Part shown: positions 1 to 10,755 of the stretch, one piece after another | Position numbering within the stretch: position 1 is the first letter of the stretch | Layout: each line of letters starts with the position of its first letter | Assembly (NCBI RefSeq): GCF_014805685.1 | Contig: NC_060885.1 | Coordinates: 13,458,632-13,522,631, forward strand | Source: Silurus meridionalis | Lineage: Eukaryota; Chordata; Actinopteri; Siluriformes; Siluridae | Length of the DNA: 64,000 bases | Direction: 5' to 3' | Program-made: the position numbers and the translations under genes | The notes under the pieces: model-generated | Seen by the model: the letters and a program-made list of their open reading frames with translations, nothing else | Database searches by the model: none | Told to the model about the DNA's origin: nothing

Positions 1-320
1 ACTGAGCTAGGATGATGTAAACCAACTTCACAGAAAAGACAAGTCAACTCACATATACACACAAATCCCCACTCAAATGTACACAACACATTCCTAGCAG
101 GCGTGAGCAATAGAGAGTTCTTTTGTTGGCATGTAATTAATTATTAATAGATCAGAAGATAAAAGTACTAATATCTGACAACTAAATTTTAATGGCCGAT
201 GTAAGGCAGTGTTCCACTCTCCTTTATGAAGAAAGGGGTCCTCTATTATTGCACACACAATAAGAGTTTCCTTGCAAACTTTCACAAGAACAGTGTAGTT
301 ATGGTTATGGACTCGGAACA

Positions 321-412
321 ATTCAATGAAATTAAATTCAATACATTTTTAGTTGTTTATCGCTTTTAACAATGAACATTGTCTCAAAGCAGCTTTACAA
401 AGATAATTTGGT
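321..412 (+). repeat. Dispersed repeat family A, 5' fragment
   Basis: The block has an ATTCAAT-rich start followed by a core reading CGCTTTTAACAATG and then CAGCTTTACA. The same core recurs at 46811-47000. The opposite orientation, with a GGTTCCTCTCAAGG-like and AAAGCGCTATACAAATAA-like end, recurs at 17841-17965, 19395-19773 and 62030-62200. From memory this matches an abundant fish interspersed repeat whose class I cannot settle from sequence alone. This copy is truncated. Confidence 0.6.
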
Positions 413-445
413 GCAACAAATTGTCATTTATTTAATTTAGAGGTA

Positions 446-767
446 CAGTAATCCCCCGCTTTACCCCGGTTTATTGCGGAATTGCATTTTCCACATAACT
501 AATTTGTTTGGCTGATTTTCCCGGTCTCTCGCGGACAGCACGATAGACCAAAAAACGTATAGCGAATTGTTTTTATGGAGTTTTATGTTACAATTATTAC
601 ATTTATTAATAAAAATATAATTCTTAATTATAAAATAAAGTTAAAGGTTAATACAGTACAGTACAGTATACGTAAAATAGTATTTTTGGGGTGGCGTCCG
701 TTTATCACGGTATTTCATTTATCGTGGGCAGTTTTGCATAACCACCACGATAAACACGGGATTACTG
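446..767. mobile_element. Tigger/pogo-like MITE, complete
   Basis: A 322-bp element has terminal inverted repeats CAGTAATCCC (446-455) and GGGATTACTG (758-767). It is flanked by TA at 444-445 and 768-769, the target duplication of Tc1/mariner-superfamily elements. Ends beginning CAGTAATCCC followed by a cgcgg-type motif are typical of pogo/Tigger transposons. There is no transposase coding; the interior is AT-rich, so it is non-autonomous. Confidence 0.8.
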
Positions 768-998
768 TATTTTCTTTCAAGTAAAGAGGAACAACATATT
801 TTTTTCTAAAATGAAATGGAGTAAAATATTCTCAAATTAAAAATATACAGAGAAAACAACAAATTAAAACTACTGTAATATGTGTGTATTTCTACCATTA
901 TTCACTATAATTATAATAAAACATAGAACATGCACTTTATTTCTATTGCTAGACAAACAGCATAAAAAACAGATATAATCACACAGATTGATCCATAC

Positions 999-1162
999 CT
1001 TTAATATTGAGTGTGATGTTGGAGTTGCTGCAGATTTGGCCGGCTCCGTTGCGGGCACAGCAGCTGTATATGCCTGAATCTCCAGGGGCAGGTTTTTTCA
1101 GAGTGAGAACCTTCTCCTTAACTGCTAGAAATACTCCATTTTTATACCACTTCGTGTTTGGC
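999..1162 (-). CDS. ptk7: PTK7 exon 4: second half of Ig-like domain 2
   Basis: The minus-strand exon is 164 nt. The acceptor is CAG at 1165-1163 behind a long T tract and the donor is GTATGG from 998. The first base completes an Arg codon begun in exon 3 and one base is left over, so it enters in phase 2 and leaves in phase 1. It encodes 54 residues with the Ig C-strand Trp (TKWYK), a D-S-G-x-Y-S-C F-strand and the PTK7-type extra cysteines in YSCCA and GQICS. Vertebrate PTK7 Ig2 has the same CC pair and GQxCS. An N-x-T sequon (NIT) lies in strand G. The C'-E loop is about 9 residues shorter than in human PTK7. PTK7 is a plasma-membrane pseudokinase receptor of Wnt/planar-cell-polarity signalling. 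Which of the fish ptk7 paralogues this is cannot be decided here. Confidence 0.93.
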
Positions 1163-1605
1163 CTGCCCGGTGCAAAAAAAAAAAAATTAATTAAAAAAAA
1201 AAAAAACCAGACTTTATACTCCTAGGACATTTGACAGGACAAATCAATAGTAACTCCGGACAGTCATTAAATGTTTTTCTTCTTTTTACAAATCTGAAAC
1301 TCATTTTTATCAGTATTATAACATTATCGACAATATTGTACAAACAAAAGTAGAAAAAACTAAAGATGAAAAAAAATAAATTAAAGAGTGGAAAGAAAAT
1401 GAAAAAAAAAAAAAAAAAAGTAAAAATGACAAATGAACAGAAAGGAAACTGTGGAACACAGTCATTCTTTCACTATCATAACATTATTAATAATATTTTA
1501 GTGGAAGAATAGTACACTAACATGCTCGCTGAACATTATTCATTGATTGTCATATTATAGACAGAATAGAGAGAGTGACAAAGAATATGAAAGCCACCGG
1601 CTCAC
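1163..1605 (-). other. ptk7: PTK7 intron 3
   Basis: This 443-bp phase-2 intron lies between exons 3 and 4. It has a GTGAG donor (revcomp of 1601-1605) and an AG acceptor at 1163-1164. It holds two A-rich tracts on the plus strand (1174-1206 and around 1400-1419). The first forms the T-rich tract upstream of the exon 4 acceptor. Nothing else was recognised. Confidence 0.9.
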
Positions 1606-1708
1606 CTGGGGTGTCCATCAATCTGGCATTGTAATATGATTTGTTCAGCATCATCTATCTCCAGCAGAGAGGCAGGTTCTTTCAGAGTCACCGGGCCGCT
1701 GTCAAGCC
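1606..1708 (-). CDS. ptk7: PTK7 exon 3: linker and first half of Ig-like domain 2
   Basis: The minus-strand exon is 103 nt, with acceptor AG at 1710-1709 and donor GTGAG at 1605-1601. Its first two bases, GG, join the T left over from exon 2 to make Trp, giving a W-L-D-S-G-P-V start that matches the human PTK7 W-I-E-A-G-P-V linker. It then encodes LKEPAS, an acidic segment, strand B with the first Ig cysteine (ILQCQ) and IDGHP, ending with two bases of the Arg codon finished by exon 4. IDGHPR at this junction is identical to human PTK7. The fit of phase and residues across both introns is the main reason for confidence, since the exon is short. Confidence 0.93.
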
Positions 1709-1995
1709 CTGAGGTGAGAGATGACGTATATTACAGGAACGTAAACATATCACACACTAAAATGTGTACGTGTGTAAATGGATCTGGCTGTAAGGAGTCA
1801 TTAGATATCCATGTTTAACACAGGGGTGGGAAGTATACAGAAAAATTTGAAGCCTAACCAAGAAAAAAGCTCAAAGATTGCAGGAGAGCCACAAGAACAT
1901 CAACAGCAATAGAACATCAGAAAAACGAGATGATGTCCAGACTAATATATACTAATATATGTTAAAGAAAGAGCAGCAATTAGAATAATACCCTT

Positions 1996-2245
1996 TATAG
2001 ACAAAAGTTTGTGGACACCTGACCATAAGATTTATGTCTGCTTTGTGAACATCCCATTTTACATTTAGTCCCCATATGCTGTTATATTAAACACCACTTT
2101 TTTGGAAAGCTATCCCACTACATTTTGGAGTGTGCTTGTGGAGATTTGTGCTCATTAAGCCACAAGAGTGTTAGTAAAGTCAAATACTGAGGTTGAGGAG
2201 TCCAGGGGTCAATGTTTCAATTTATCCTAAAGGTGTTCAGAGAGA
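1996..2245 (-). mobile_element. Tc1-like family B, 3' end fragment
   Basis: The fragment starts with TATAGACAAAAGTTTGTGGA, the inverted terminal repeat, followed by sequence that resembles the reverse complement of a Tc1 3' end. The same family occurs at 49341-49640 in this orientation, and its transposase part at 4351, 14411 and 24119 in the other. No coding capacity remains. Confidence 0.75.
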
Positions 2246-3209
2246 CATGAATGTGAAAATCATGATCTGGTCAAATCTTGAGAATTGATTTTGTGTGAGC
2301 TCCATTATCTCCATTTTGATTTCTTTACACATACTCTAATTGCACTTTTTATGATTTGCATTTGTTTTTTTTGTGTTTATTGTTTTTGCATTATGACCAC
2401 ATGCCCTCAAACACAATATTCTTGCTTTTCCGCTCATACATTACAAATTCAGGATAAAATGCACATCTTAAACTGTTTAAGTTCCAGGCATGTAATATGC
2501 AAGCAACAATTTAGTATTTTTTGCACTTGAAAAAAAAGCATCTTTCCCTGGACAGGAATCAAACCATACAGACACAAGTAACAATAGATTTGAAACCTCT
2601 TGTCATCTTGATCTGAGTGAATGTGAACTGGTCCTGATCAGCATTTTATTAATAAAATGTACAGAACAGCATGGGAGTGAACTGGCCCATTATATAATGC
2701 AGTACATTTGCCCAAGTGCACTAATGTTTCTCCACTCAGTTTTCAGATTTTTTCTTGCATTCTTTAAGGCAACACAAAATAAAAGTAATACACAATAAGG
2801 AATAGGTTTTTCACAAAAAAGGAAAGGCAATACATACAAACAGAAAAAGATGTACACAGGAATGAAAAGTAATTCATGAAAAGAATCATTAATACACAAA
2901 AAAGGAAAGTGGAACACTAGAAAAAAGCATTACACAAAAAAAGCAAAAAAAGAGACTTTCAGAAATGCAAATCAATAGACAGAAAAATGATACATGATTT
3001 CTTTTAACAAGAATTTGACTAGATTCACAAACCTAACCACCATCATGCAGAAAAAGAAAAACAAAACTTCTAAACGTTCAGATCTTTTCTGCCGTCTGCA
3101 TTTTACACATGAAATTATACTGAACCCAGGCAAGCTTTTTACCCATCAGACTATTAAACAGCATTTTTTAGATTAAGGATGAATATTATATTATATTATA
3201 TTATTATAT
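2246..3209. other. Intron 2 sequence without recognised feature
   Basis: This is AT-rich sequence, with a purine-rich stretch at about 2800-2960 and an ATATT-type simple repeat at 3185-3210. Short ORFs here have no family resemblance. Confidence 0.5.
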
Positions 3210-3689
3210 TGCTGCTGAAAGACATTCACCCCTGTATGAAACAGTTTCGTCTATGAGCAGCTCCTTAAGTGACAGATTGTTGCATCCTATGTTTCTAAAG
3301 GAATGATACCGAAGGTCTTTCCTCCCTGCTGCTATTAGACTGTACAATCAGAGCTGCTCCCAGTGAACCAGTCACCATAATCAACACTGCTACTGTGTTT
3401 TTTATAACTGTGCTTTTTTTAACTTCATGTTTTGTGCAATAACAACTGTTCAATAACACAATCTTAACCGTGCAATATTACCTATGTGCAATTTGTTTGA
3501 AAGTGTAACTACTGTATAGTTTATCTCTTTTTCTTTTGTATTTATATACTGTGATGTAAATATTTATATTTATATTTGTATATATATATATATGTCCCTA
3601 CTTTATATTTGCAAATTTATTTTCTTTGCAGCTGTAAATTTCCCTACTGTGGGACGAATAAAGGTATATCTTGTCTTGTCTTGTCTTAT
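3210..3689 (+). mobile_element. 5'-truncated LINE 3' end with (TCTTG)n tail
   Basis: A coding remnant near 3310-3360 reads like the C-terminus of a fish non-LTR reverse transcriptase (FLPAAIRLYNQ-type), followed by a T/A-rich 3'UTR. The end is TTTCCCTACTGTGGGACGAATAAAGG, written here as its two halves TTTCCCTACTGTGGG and ACGAATAAAGG, and then a short TCTTG tandem tail. This arrangement is typical of L2/Rex-like fish LINEs. Several stops make it a dead copy. Confidence 0.75.
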
Positions 3690-4030
3690 TAGCTGGCTTT
3701 AAGAGCTCTTTGGCAATGCTGCACATATAGTATTCAAATGAATGCACTAGATTGTTTACGCAGCCGTTCAGACATTGTGTGCAAACGCCTCTCCATCCTT
3801 TGTCATCTGTTCAAAAAGCACAGAGCTGTGAGGCAGCTCTCATTACTGTGTGTGGATGTGTCTGTTTAGGCAGTTTCTTGGTTTTTCTGACCTACGTTGT
3901 GTGTGTGTGTGTTGGGGGTGCTGTTAAGTTAAGGGGTTAAGTCAAGCATGAGCACTCTATGTTCCTTGTCTGTACAGTTTCATCGTACATTGAACATGCA
4001 AGGAATATGCTATTGTAAAGAAGAAACAGG

Positions 4031-4032
<2 letters not shown>

Positions 4033-4092
<60 letters not shown>
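4033..4092. repeat. (CA)n microsatellite
   Basis: About 30 uninterrupted CA units. Confidence 0.97.
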
Positions 4093-4095
<3 letters not shown>

Positions 4096-4350
4096 GTCAC
4101 TGGGCTGCCACATTACAATAAATCACAGGGATTTTGGGAAATTGTCCAAAACGGTATAGAGTGAGTGCAACTTCAAGACGAACTGTGAAAACAATGTATA
4201 CTTCTGCTTTAGAGAGATGATCCTGAAAAGTATGAGTGTGGAACTGTGCCAGGGTGACTGACTATTTAACGAAAAAGTGTATATGAATATATACTATTTG
4301 GAAAAAAAGACTGACAAGTAGAATCCCAGAACTGATGTGATGAAGGCATG

Positions 4351-4515
4351 CAGTTGTATAGAATGTCTTTGGGTGCGGTAGAATAATATTTTCCCCTTCA
4401 CTTAAACTAGGAGACCCAAACCTTTACCAGCATGACAAATGCCCTTTGCACAAAGCTGGCTCCATGAACATATAGTTTGCATAAGTTGCAGTGGAAGTAG
4501 TCTTCCTAATAAAGC
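4351..4515 (+). mobile_element. Tc1-like family B, internal transposase fragment
   Basis: The fragment is related to 14411-14548 and 24119-24540. It contains the degenerate stretch around the second catalytic Asp (CAGCATGACAAATGCCC, an x-H-D-N-A-P type motif). It is too short and too mutated to code. Confidence 0.65.
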
Positions 4516-4911
4516 ATTTACTGACAGGGGAAGCATATAAAAAGAGAGAAAAAATAAAATAAGGAATGCATTTCTTATGTTGCACATTCTAACCACACTT
4601 TAGTGCCTCCTGCTTCATCTCCAGCATCTGAATACTAACTTGCTTTCTTTTCCATTATAAACTCATAACTCTAAAGGAACTCATATGCATACACTCGCCT
4701 CTCATCGGTACTAAAGTGTTACCGTGGCAGGTTCCTGCTAGCTGAAATCAGGATCAAGGAGATTAATGGATGCCCAAGATCTAGGAGCATGCACTGTAAA
4801 TATGTTACCTTCACCATGGGTATGAGTTGCTATGGCAATTAATTTCAGTTAATAGCCTAAAGTTTATAAGTTAAGTTGAGTTTATAATAGCTCGAAGCTT
4901 GCAGATGATGA

Positions 4912-5974
4912 GGAGTAGGGAAAGACTGGGAAGGGAAGGGAAGATGAGAAGGGGGGAGAAGACAGTGGGAGAGGAGAGAGTAGGAGAGAGACAGTGGAAG
5001 AGGAGAGAGTAGGAGAGAAGACAGTGGGAGAGGAGAGGGTAGGAGAGGAGACAGTGGGCAAGGAGAGAGTAGGAGAGAAGACAGTGGGAGAGGAGAGGAG
5101 ACAGTAGGAGAGGAAAGGGGACAATGGGAGAGGAGAGTAGGAGAGGAAACAGTGGGAGAGGAAACAGTGGGAGAGAGAGTAGGAGAGGAAAAGAGAGGAG
5201 AGAAGGGGGAAAAGACAGTGGGAGAGGAGAGAGTAGGAGAGGAGACAGTGGGAGAGGAGAGAATAGGAAAGGAGATAAGACAGTGGGACAGGAAAGGAGA
5301 CAGTGGGAGAGGAGAGAGTAGGAAGGAGACAGTGGGAGAGGAGAGAGTAGGAGAGGAGACAGTGGGAGAGGAGAGAGTAGAGAGAAGACAGTGGGAGAGG
5401 AGGAGACAGTGGGAGAGGAAAGGAGACAATGGGAGAGGAGAGTAGGAGAGGAAACAGTGGGAGAGGAAACAGTGGTAGAAGAGAGTAGGAGAGGAAAAGA
5501 GAGGAGAGAAGGGGGAAAAGACAGTGGGAGAGGAGAGAGTAGGAGAGGAGACAGTGGGAGAGGAGAGAATAGGAAAGGAGATAAGACAGTGGGACAGGAA
5601 AGGAGACAGTGGGAGAGGAGAGAGTAGGAAGGAGACAGTGGGAGAGGAGAGAGTAGGAGGAGACAGTGGGAGAGGAGAGAGTAGGAGAGAAGACAGTGGG
5701 AGAGGAGAGGAGACAGTGGGAGAGGAAAGGAGACAATGGGAGAGGAGAATAGGAGAGGAGACAGTGGGACAGGAGAGAGTAGAGAGAAGACAGTGGGAGA
5801 GGAGAGGAGACAGTAGGAGAGGAAAGGAGACAATGGGAGAAGAGAGTAGGAGAGGAAAAGAGAGGAGAGATGGGAGAGAAGACAGTGGGAGAGAGAGTAG
5901 GAGAGGAGACAGTGGGAGAGAAGAGTAGATGAGGAGAGGAGATAAGAGGAGAGGAGAGGATAAAAGAGGAGAGG
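4912..5974 (+). repeat. Polypurine (GA-rich) minisatellite, 1.06 kb
   Basis: This is an almost pure purine plus strand built of variants of GACAGTGGGAGAGGAGA and GAGTAGGAGAGGA. A higher-order repeat is visible: the variant ACAATGGGAGAGGAGA begins at 5121, 5426 and 5733, so the period is about 306 bp. Between the first two marks the order of variants is nearly the same. All six frames stay open over long distances only because the strand is purine-only. The predicted Ser/Leu/Pro proteins are therefore artefacts. Confidence 0.95.
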
Positions 5975-8049
5975 TTGTTTAAATGCTGTATAAAATTGGT
6001 ATGACATTGTGGATAATTGAATTAGAAGAGTGTGGACAGTACTGTATCTGAAAAAAAGAGGTGCACAGTCCTAAATGTGGCCTGCTTTTGTTCACAAAAA
6101 CCCCGGCATGTCAGAGTTAACTGAGTGTGACAGAAGCGGAGGAGGACTAAGGGAAAACGAAAGGGAGGGAATGATGGGGAGACAAAAAGTGAGAAGTAAA
6201 GGGTGATGGAGCATGAGGAATGCATTATAACTGATTTTAGTTTCCAGAGATGAAGATGGTTAAGGGAAAAAAGGAGCCAAGGTTTTTGGCTTTTTATTGC
6301 ATCTGATGTATAAAACGTGATTATTTGATTATGCAAGTAAGATTCTAACACTATTCCACAAATATGCAACTGTACTAATTATATCTTAAATTTGCTCTTT
6401 CTTGTGTTTAGGTGTGTGTAGAGATGACAAGCTAGATGGAAAGTAAATAAAGAAAAAGGAATAAACTAAAGGAGATGGAGTTACAGAGTAATGGAAAGTG
6501 AAGAGGAGTCTTAAGGGATCATCATCCATTACTTGACAGCACATCACTCCTACTGAGCAAACTCGAAATGGCAGCACATCAAGAAGTGTGAAAGTAAACA
6601 TTGGTGCAAAGAGAAAATGTCCTCATACTAAAGCTAGAAAACAAAGCAGGCTATTTTTTTTAAATGAATGTGTTACTGCTGCACATTACAGTTTGTAATA
6701 TTTCTACAGCAGGACTTGGCTTTATGACAAAAGTATATTTATTGTTTGTCTCACACTGTTGGGCATTTGCACTTCATGTAGTCTTGTGTTGCCTCATGGA
6801 CCTGGAGAAATGACATTTTGCTCCAGTGTATACACATTATATAACAGAAAATCCTACTTGACTTAACCTGTCTTGATTAGATAACTTATTATTAAGATAT
6901 TATAATATATTAACATTGTGATAAATTTTCTGAGCACTAGTGTGAATATAATTAGGTGTCAATGCTTCTATTTATATATACAAATACTCGTAGTACCAAT
7001 TTAAGAATTTGAAAAGAATTTTCAGATTTTTTCAGCCTTTACATGAGAAACAATAATGCACATTTCTAATAAATGGCCACTATTCACTCCATAATCCTCT
7101 TTTTTCTCTCCTAATTGTTTTGTAAATTATAAGATGCCATTTGTTTTACATAATTTACATTTTAATTTTTGGCATTTAGCGGCGCCGACATACGAAAGTG
7201 CATAATTAATTAAATAACATAATTCCATTTTATTAGTAGCATCTCTGTTAATAACTGTCCTATCCACTGGTTCTAAAATCTTTCATAGTGTAAGCATTGG
7301 CAATGTGAGTCCTGCCTCAATGAGCATTTATTTGCATTTGTTGTAGTTTGTATTTTTGGCAACAGGAAATAATATCTAGGTGTACTACAATTAGAGAGAT
7401 GAGTTTAAAAACTTAATCAGCTTTATCTGTCAAATAGCAACCATTTTGAATGTCACTTAAACAGTAGTTTATTGGAATTCATAATGTCAGACAGAAAGTG
7501 GTTATAACTAGACAAAGTGCTATGTTTTGTATTATCAAAAGTGCGCTGTATGAATTACATTTTAACAAAGCTGATTTGTGTTCTGTGAGAGTATAATTCA
7601 GCAACCAAAGTTCTTATGGCATATTTGCACACTATGCTTAATAAATGCAAAGCCACACTGTGTTCATGAAAAAGGTCCAGTGTGTTTATGTAGAATATTT
7701 AAAAGAGTCTGAACAATAAAACCAATTAATGTCAAACAGAAATTAAATAAATGACTAAAAATTATTCAAAGGCTTGAGAGAGCAAATATATGTTTTCTGG
7801 TGATCTTTTAACCTCAGTCTCTTGAATATGTAATAAATAATTAAGAAATCTGTAAAGATGTCAGGGTCAGGAGCTGGAGGTACTTGGTTGCAAGAAGTTC
7901 TATACAGCCAGGTCTCTGTTCTTTGGTATGGTGGTTGGTGGGTGTATGTATAGAAAGTCAGAGAGAAAGAGACAAAGAAGGAAAGTGTGGCAAAAGAAAA
8001 TATGTGGCAGAAACACAATTCATAAAAACGGGAAAAGTGTCTGTTACTT
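5975..8049. other. Intron 2 sequence without recognised feature
   Basis: The sequence is purine-rich to about 6600, as a decayed flank of the minisatellite, then AT-rich. No exon-like, RNA-like or repeat-end signature was recognised. Confidence 0.5.
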
Positions 8050-8382
8050 GAAATGTAGAACTGCTGTTGGTACCAGAGATGCTGGTTTGAGTATTTCACA
8101 AACTGCTGATCGCCCAAGATTTTCAAACAAGACACTCTCTAAAGTCGCCATAAAAGTTGTGGAAAAAAAGTTTGAGTACGCAGCAGTTTTTTGACAAAGA
8201 ACACTCATAGGAGTTGTCAGATGAGAATGACTAGACTGGTTTAAGAAATTTCTAGTAACACAATTTTTATAACCACAGTAAGCAGAAAAGCATCTTAGCA
8301 CACACAACACATTGGCAGATGTGATCCAACAGCATAATGAAAACTGGACATCTGAAGAATTGAAAAAAGTAAGCAACATAGT
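8050..8382 (+). mobile_element. Tc1-like family C relic (transposase segment)
   Basis: The DNA resembles a Tc1 transposase region. A segment around 8085-8130 (interrupted VGTRDAGLSISQTADRPRF frame) is followed, after deletions, by a degenerate HWTSE-type motif at 8341-8365. Frameshifts and deletions abolish coding. It ends at the (TG)n tract where the inverted copy of its last 43 bp begins. Confidence 0.65.
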
Positions 8383-8384
8383 CA

Positions 8385-8441
<57 letters not shown>

Positions 8442-8486
8442 ACTATGTTGCTTACTCTTTTTTCAATTCTTCAGATGTCCAGTTTT
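8340..8486. repeat. Inverted repeat enclosing a (TG)n tract
   Basis: The left arm is 8340-8382 and the right arm 8442-8486. The arms are reverse complements except for a 2-nt insertion in the T run of the right arm. The 59-bp spacer is a (TG)n microsatellite with short flanks. The left arm is Tc1 transposase relic, so the right arm is an inverted duplicate of that relic. Confidence 0.93.
8389..8439. repeat. (TG)n microsatellite
   Basis: About 25 TG units, forming the loop of the inverted repeat 8340-8486. Confidence 0.97.
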
Positions 8487-8704
8487 TCCAACTTTCCCAA
8501 GGTGGGTCTAGTTACATGTACAATAACAAATATGTATTTATTACACACTCAAGGGGATTTCTACAAATACAAAAAGTTCATATAGTCCAATACACAGCTG
8601 CATTTATCTCACATTACCTGTGAAAAACCCCTGATGAAGAAATGCACACAAATACAAAGCATCAGTTCTACTATATTACACATTTTCTCCATTTCTTTGT
8701 ACAC

Positions 8705-9036
8705 AGTTGCACAGATGATCACAGGCAAGTGTTGTTTCCAAATCATGTCCAATCAACTGAATGTACCACAGGTGGACTGCATTCAAGCTGTAGAAACATC
8801 TCAGGGATGATCAGTGGATCAGGATGCACCTGAGCTCAGTTTTAAGGGGTCATGGCAAAGGCTGTGAATACTTATGTAGATGTGATTTTCTTTTTTATTT
8901 ATAATAAGTCTTAAAAGATTTCAAATGCACTTCTTTTTGGTTGTCATTATGGGGTATTGTTAGTAGAAATTTGTGTTTAATTTTAGGAATAAGGCTGTAA
9001 CATCAAATGTGGAAAAAGTGAAGTGCCGTGAATACA
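8705..9036 (+). mobile_element. Tc1-like family D relic (both ends joined, internal part lost)
   Basis: The block runs from a segment with CCACAGGTGGACT and a following AGCTGTAGAAACATCTCA to the element end GTGGAAAAAGTGAAG followed by CGTGAATAC. This matches, from memory, the terminal region of a widespread fish Tc1 family. The transposase is absent. Confidence 0.7.
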
Positions 9037-9040
9037 TATA

Positions 9041-9536
9041 TAGACCAGGTATAACATTATGACAGATGAAGTGAATAACACTGATTATCTCTTCATCATG
9101 GTACCTGTTAGTGGATGAAATATATTAGCCAGCAAGTGAACAATTTGTCCTCAAAGTTGATGTGTTAGAAGCAGAAAAAACGCACAAGCATAAGAATTTC
9201 AGCAAGTTTGACAAGGACCAAATTGTAGTGGCTAGATGACTGGGTCAAAGCATCTCCAATCTGGTCTTCGGGTCTGCAGTGGTCAGTATCTATCAAAAGT
9301 CGTCCAAGGAAGAACAGTGGTGACCTGGCGGCAGGATAATGGGCGGCCGAGACTCATTGATGTACGTGGGGAGCGAAGGCTGACCCGTGTGGTCTGATCC
9401 AACAGATGAGCTCCTGTAGCTCAAATTGCTGAAGGAGTAAATGCTGTTAATGCTCAAAGGCTCAGGACTGTTTTGGCAGCAAAAGGGGGATCAACACAAT
9501 ATTAAGTAGATAGTCATAATGTTATTCCTGATAGGA
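9041..9536 (+). mobile_element. Tc1-like family E, internally deleted copy
   Basis: The left end is AGACCAGGTATAACATTATG and the right end GTCATAATGTTATTCCTG, an imperfect inverted pair. Inside is the start of a degenerate transposase reading as a DNA-binding region: a helix-turn-helix-like segment near 9210-9300 and an R-T/S-N-R-x-A-P-V-A-Q-I-A-like part near 9390-9440. It then jumps to the 3' tail ending in CAACACAATATTAAG. About two thirds of a typical 1.6-kb element is missing. Confidence 0.75.
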
Positions 9537-9570
9537 GTATAAGACTCCACTTGCACTTACAGAGTCTGCT

Positions 9571-10318
9571 GTCAAAAGTTTGGGAACGCCTTTAATGGAT
9601 TTTGAGACAAATGCATGTTCCTTTTGTTTATATGCAACAAACTAGGTAAAAGGCAAAAGCACACAAGAATTGAACAGTGTCTGAAAGTAAGTTCTGTAAA
9701 CAGATGAGTCTAATTTTGACTCTAACAGAAGAACTTATGAAAGTCAGAAAAACCAGAAGAAAAGTGTTAGCAGACGGCTTAGTCTTAGTGCAAGGACCAT
9801 TAGAAACTTATTCTATAATTAACTTCTCTACCATTCAATACTTCAACATCATGCAATTAATGCAGCTAATGCATCTAACTGGAACCAACTTCACCCTACA
9901 AAAAGACAATGATCTAAAGCATACGCCACACTCTGTAAGCGATATTTAGATATTTAGATAACAGGCCGCTGGGGTGTTATCTATCATGGAATGGCCTGCC
10001 CAGTCACTGGACTGCTCTGGGATGAACTGGAAAGCAGGATCAGAAACAATTATCCAACTAGATTAAGAATATATTTGTAATATTCTGCAAAAGGCATGGC
10101 AAAGTATTTCAGCTGAATGTTTAGAAAAACTAACTGTCCAGATGCCAAGAGTATGTAAACCTGATTTTTAATCTAGAATAAATTTCTGCATTTGTACATT
10201 TATATATTTGTTTGGTCATTTTAAATCTTTAGATTACCTAGTTTGTTGCAAATAAACAAAAGGAACACACATGTTTCTCTCAAAAACGATGAAGACTAGG
10301 TGTTTCCAAACTTTTGAC
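9571..10318 (+). mobile_element. Tc1-like family F, degenerate copy with both TIRs
   Basis: The left TIR begins GTCAAAAGTTTGGGAACGCC and the right end is its imperfect complement, GTGTTTCCAAACTTTTGAC, giving 748 bp between the ends. The internal remnant near 9898-9930 encodes K-D-N-D-x-K-H-T, the region of the second catalytic Asp. A further piece near 9988-10030 resembles E-W-P-A-Q-S. Deletions and stops abolish function. Confidence 0.8.
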
Positions 10319-10669
10319 AAGCCCTGCATGTGTAGCTATCTCTTTTAAAATGACTCTTTTTTACTCTATTTTGGTTTAAGGATACACAAGGACATGTAAA
10401 ACTGGCATCACGTTTGCATTTAGTATATGTTGCTAAAGAGTTCTATGCCCTCAGTGCATTATGGGTGTTTATTATGGGTGTATTTAGGCATTTTTAGCTA
10501 AATATCAGGAAACCTTCAAATGTTTTGTGTATGTGCATGTTTGTGTGTCTTTTCTATTCCCTCTCAAGCTTTGTATAAATGATGGGACAAGAATCTGTTT
10601 TTATACACACTCTACAAGCGTGTCTACTTGAAAACAGACTCTGTTTGCATGTTCGTGTGAAAGAGTGTA

Positions 10670-10673
<4 letters not shown>

Positions 10674-10748
<75 letters not shown>
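10674..10748. repeat. (GT)n microsatellite
   Basis: About 37 units, with a single imperfection at the right end. Confidence 0.97.

Positions 10749-10755
<7 letters not shown>

Larger units (their letters stand above)
1..998 (-). other. ptk7: PTK7 intron 4, 5' part (continues off the left edge)
   Basis: This is the start of the intron after exon 4, read on the minus strand from the donor at 998. Exon 5 was looked for (the linker and start of Ig domain 3) and is not here. The stretch holds a dispersed-repeat fragment (321-412) and a complete MITE (446-767). The rest is AT-rich without a recognisable feature. No promoter or RNA gene was seen. Confidence 0.7.

Noticed and set aside
1..998. PTK7 exon 5
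   Set aside because: No Ig domain 3 sequence is present on the minus strand; the open frames there are AT-rich and do not match.
5121..5830. CRISPR-like periodicity in the GA array
   Set aside because: Units are contiguous and variable without unique spacers, in a vertebrate genome.
4857..6007. Long open frames on both strands (up to about 380 codons)
   Set aside because: They follow from a purine-only strand that cannot form most stop codons. The predicted proteins are Ser/Leu/Pro or Gly/Glu/Arg repeats with no domain, and several frames are open at once.
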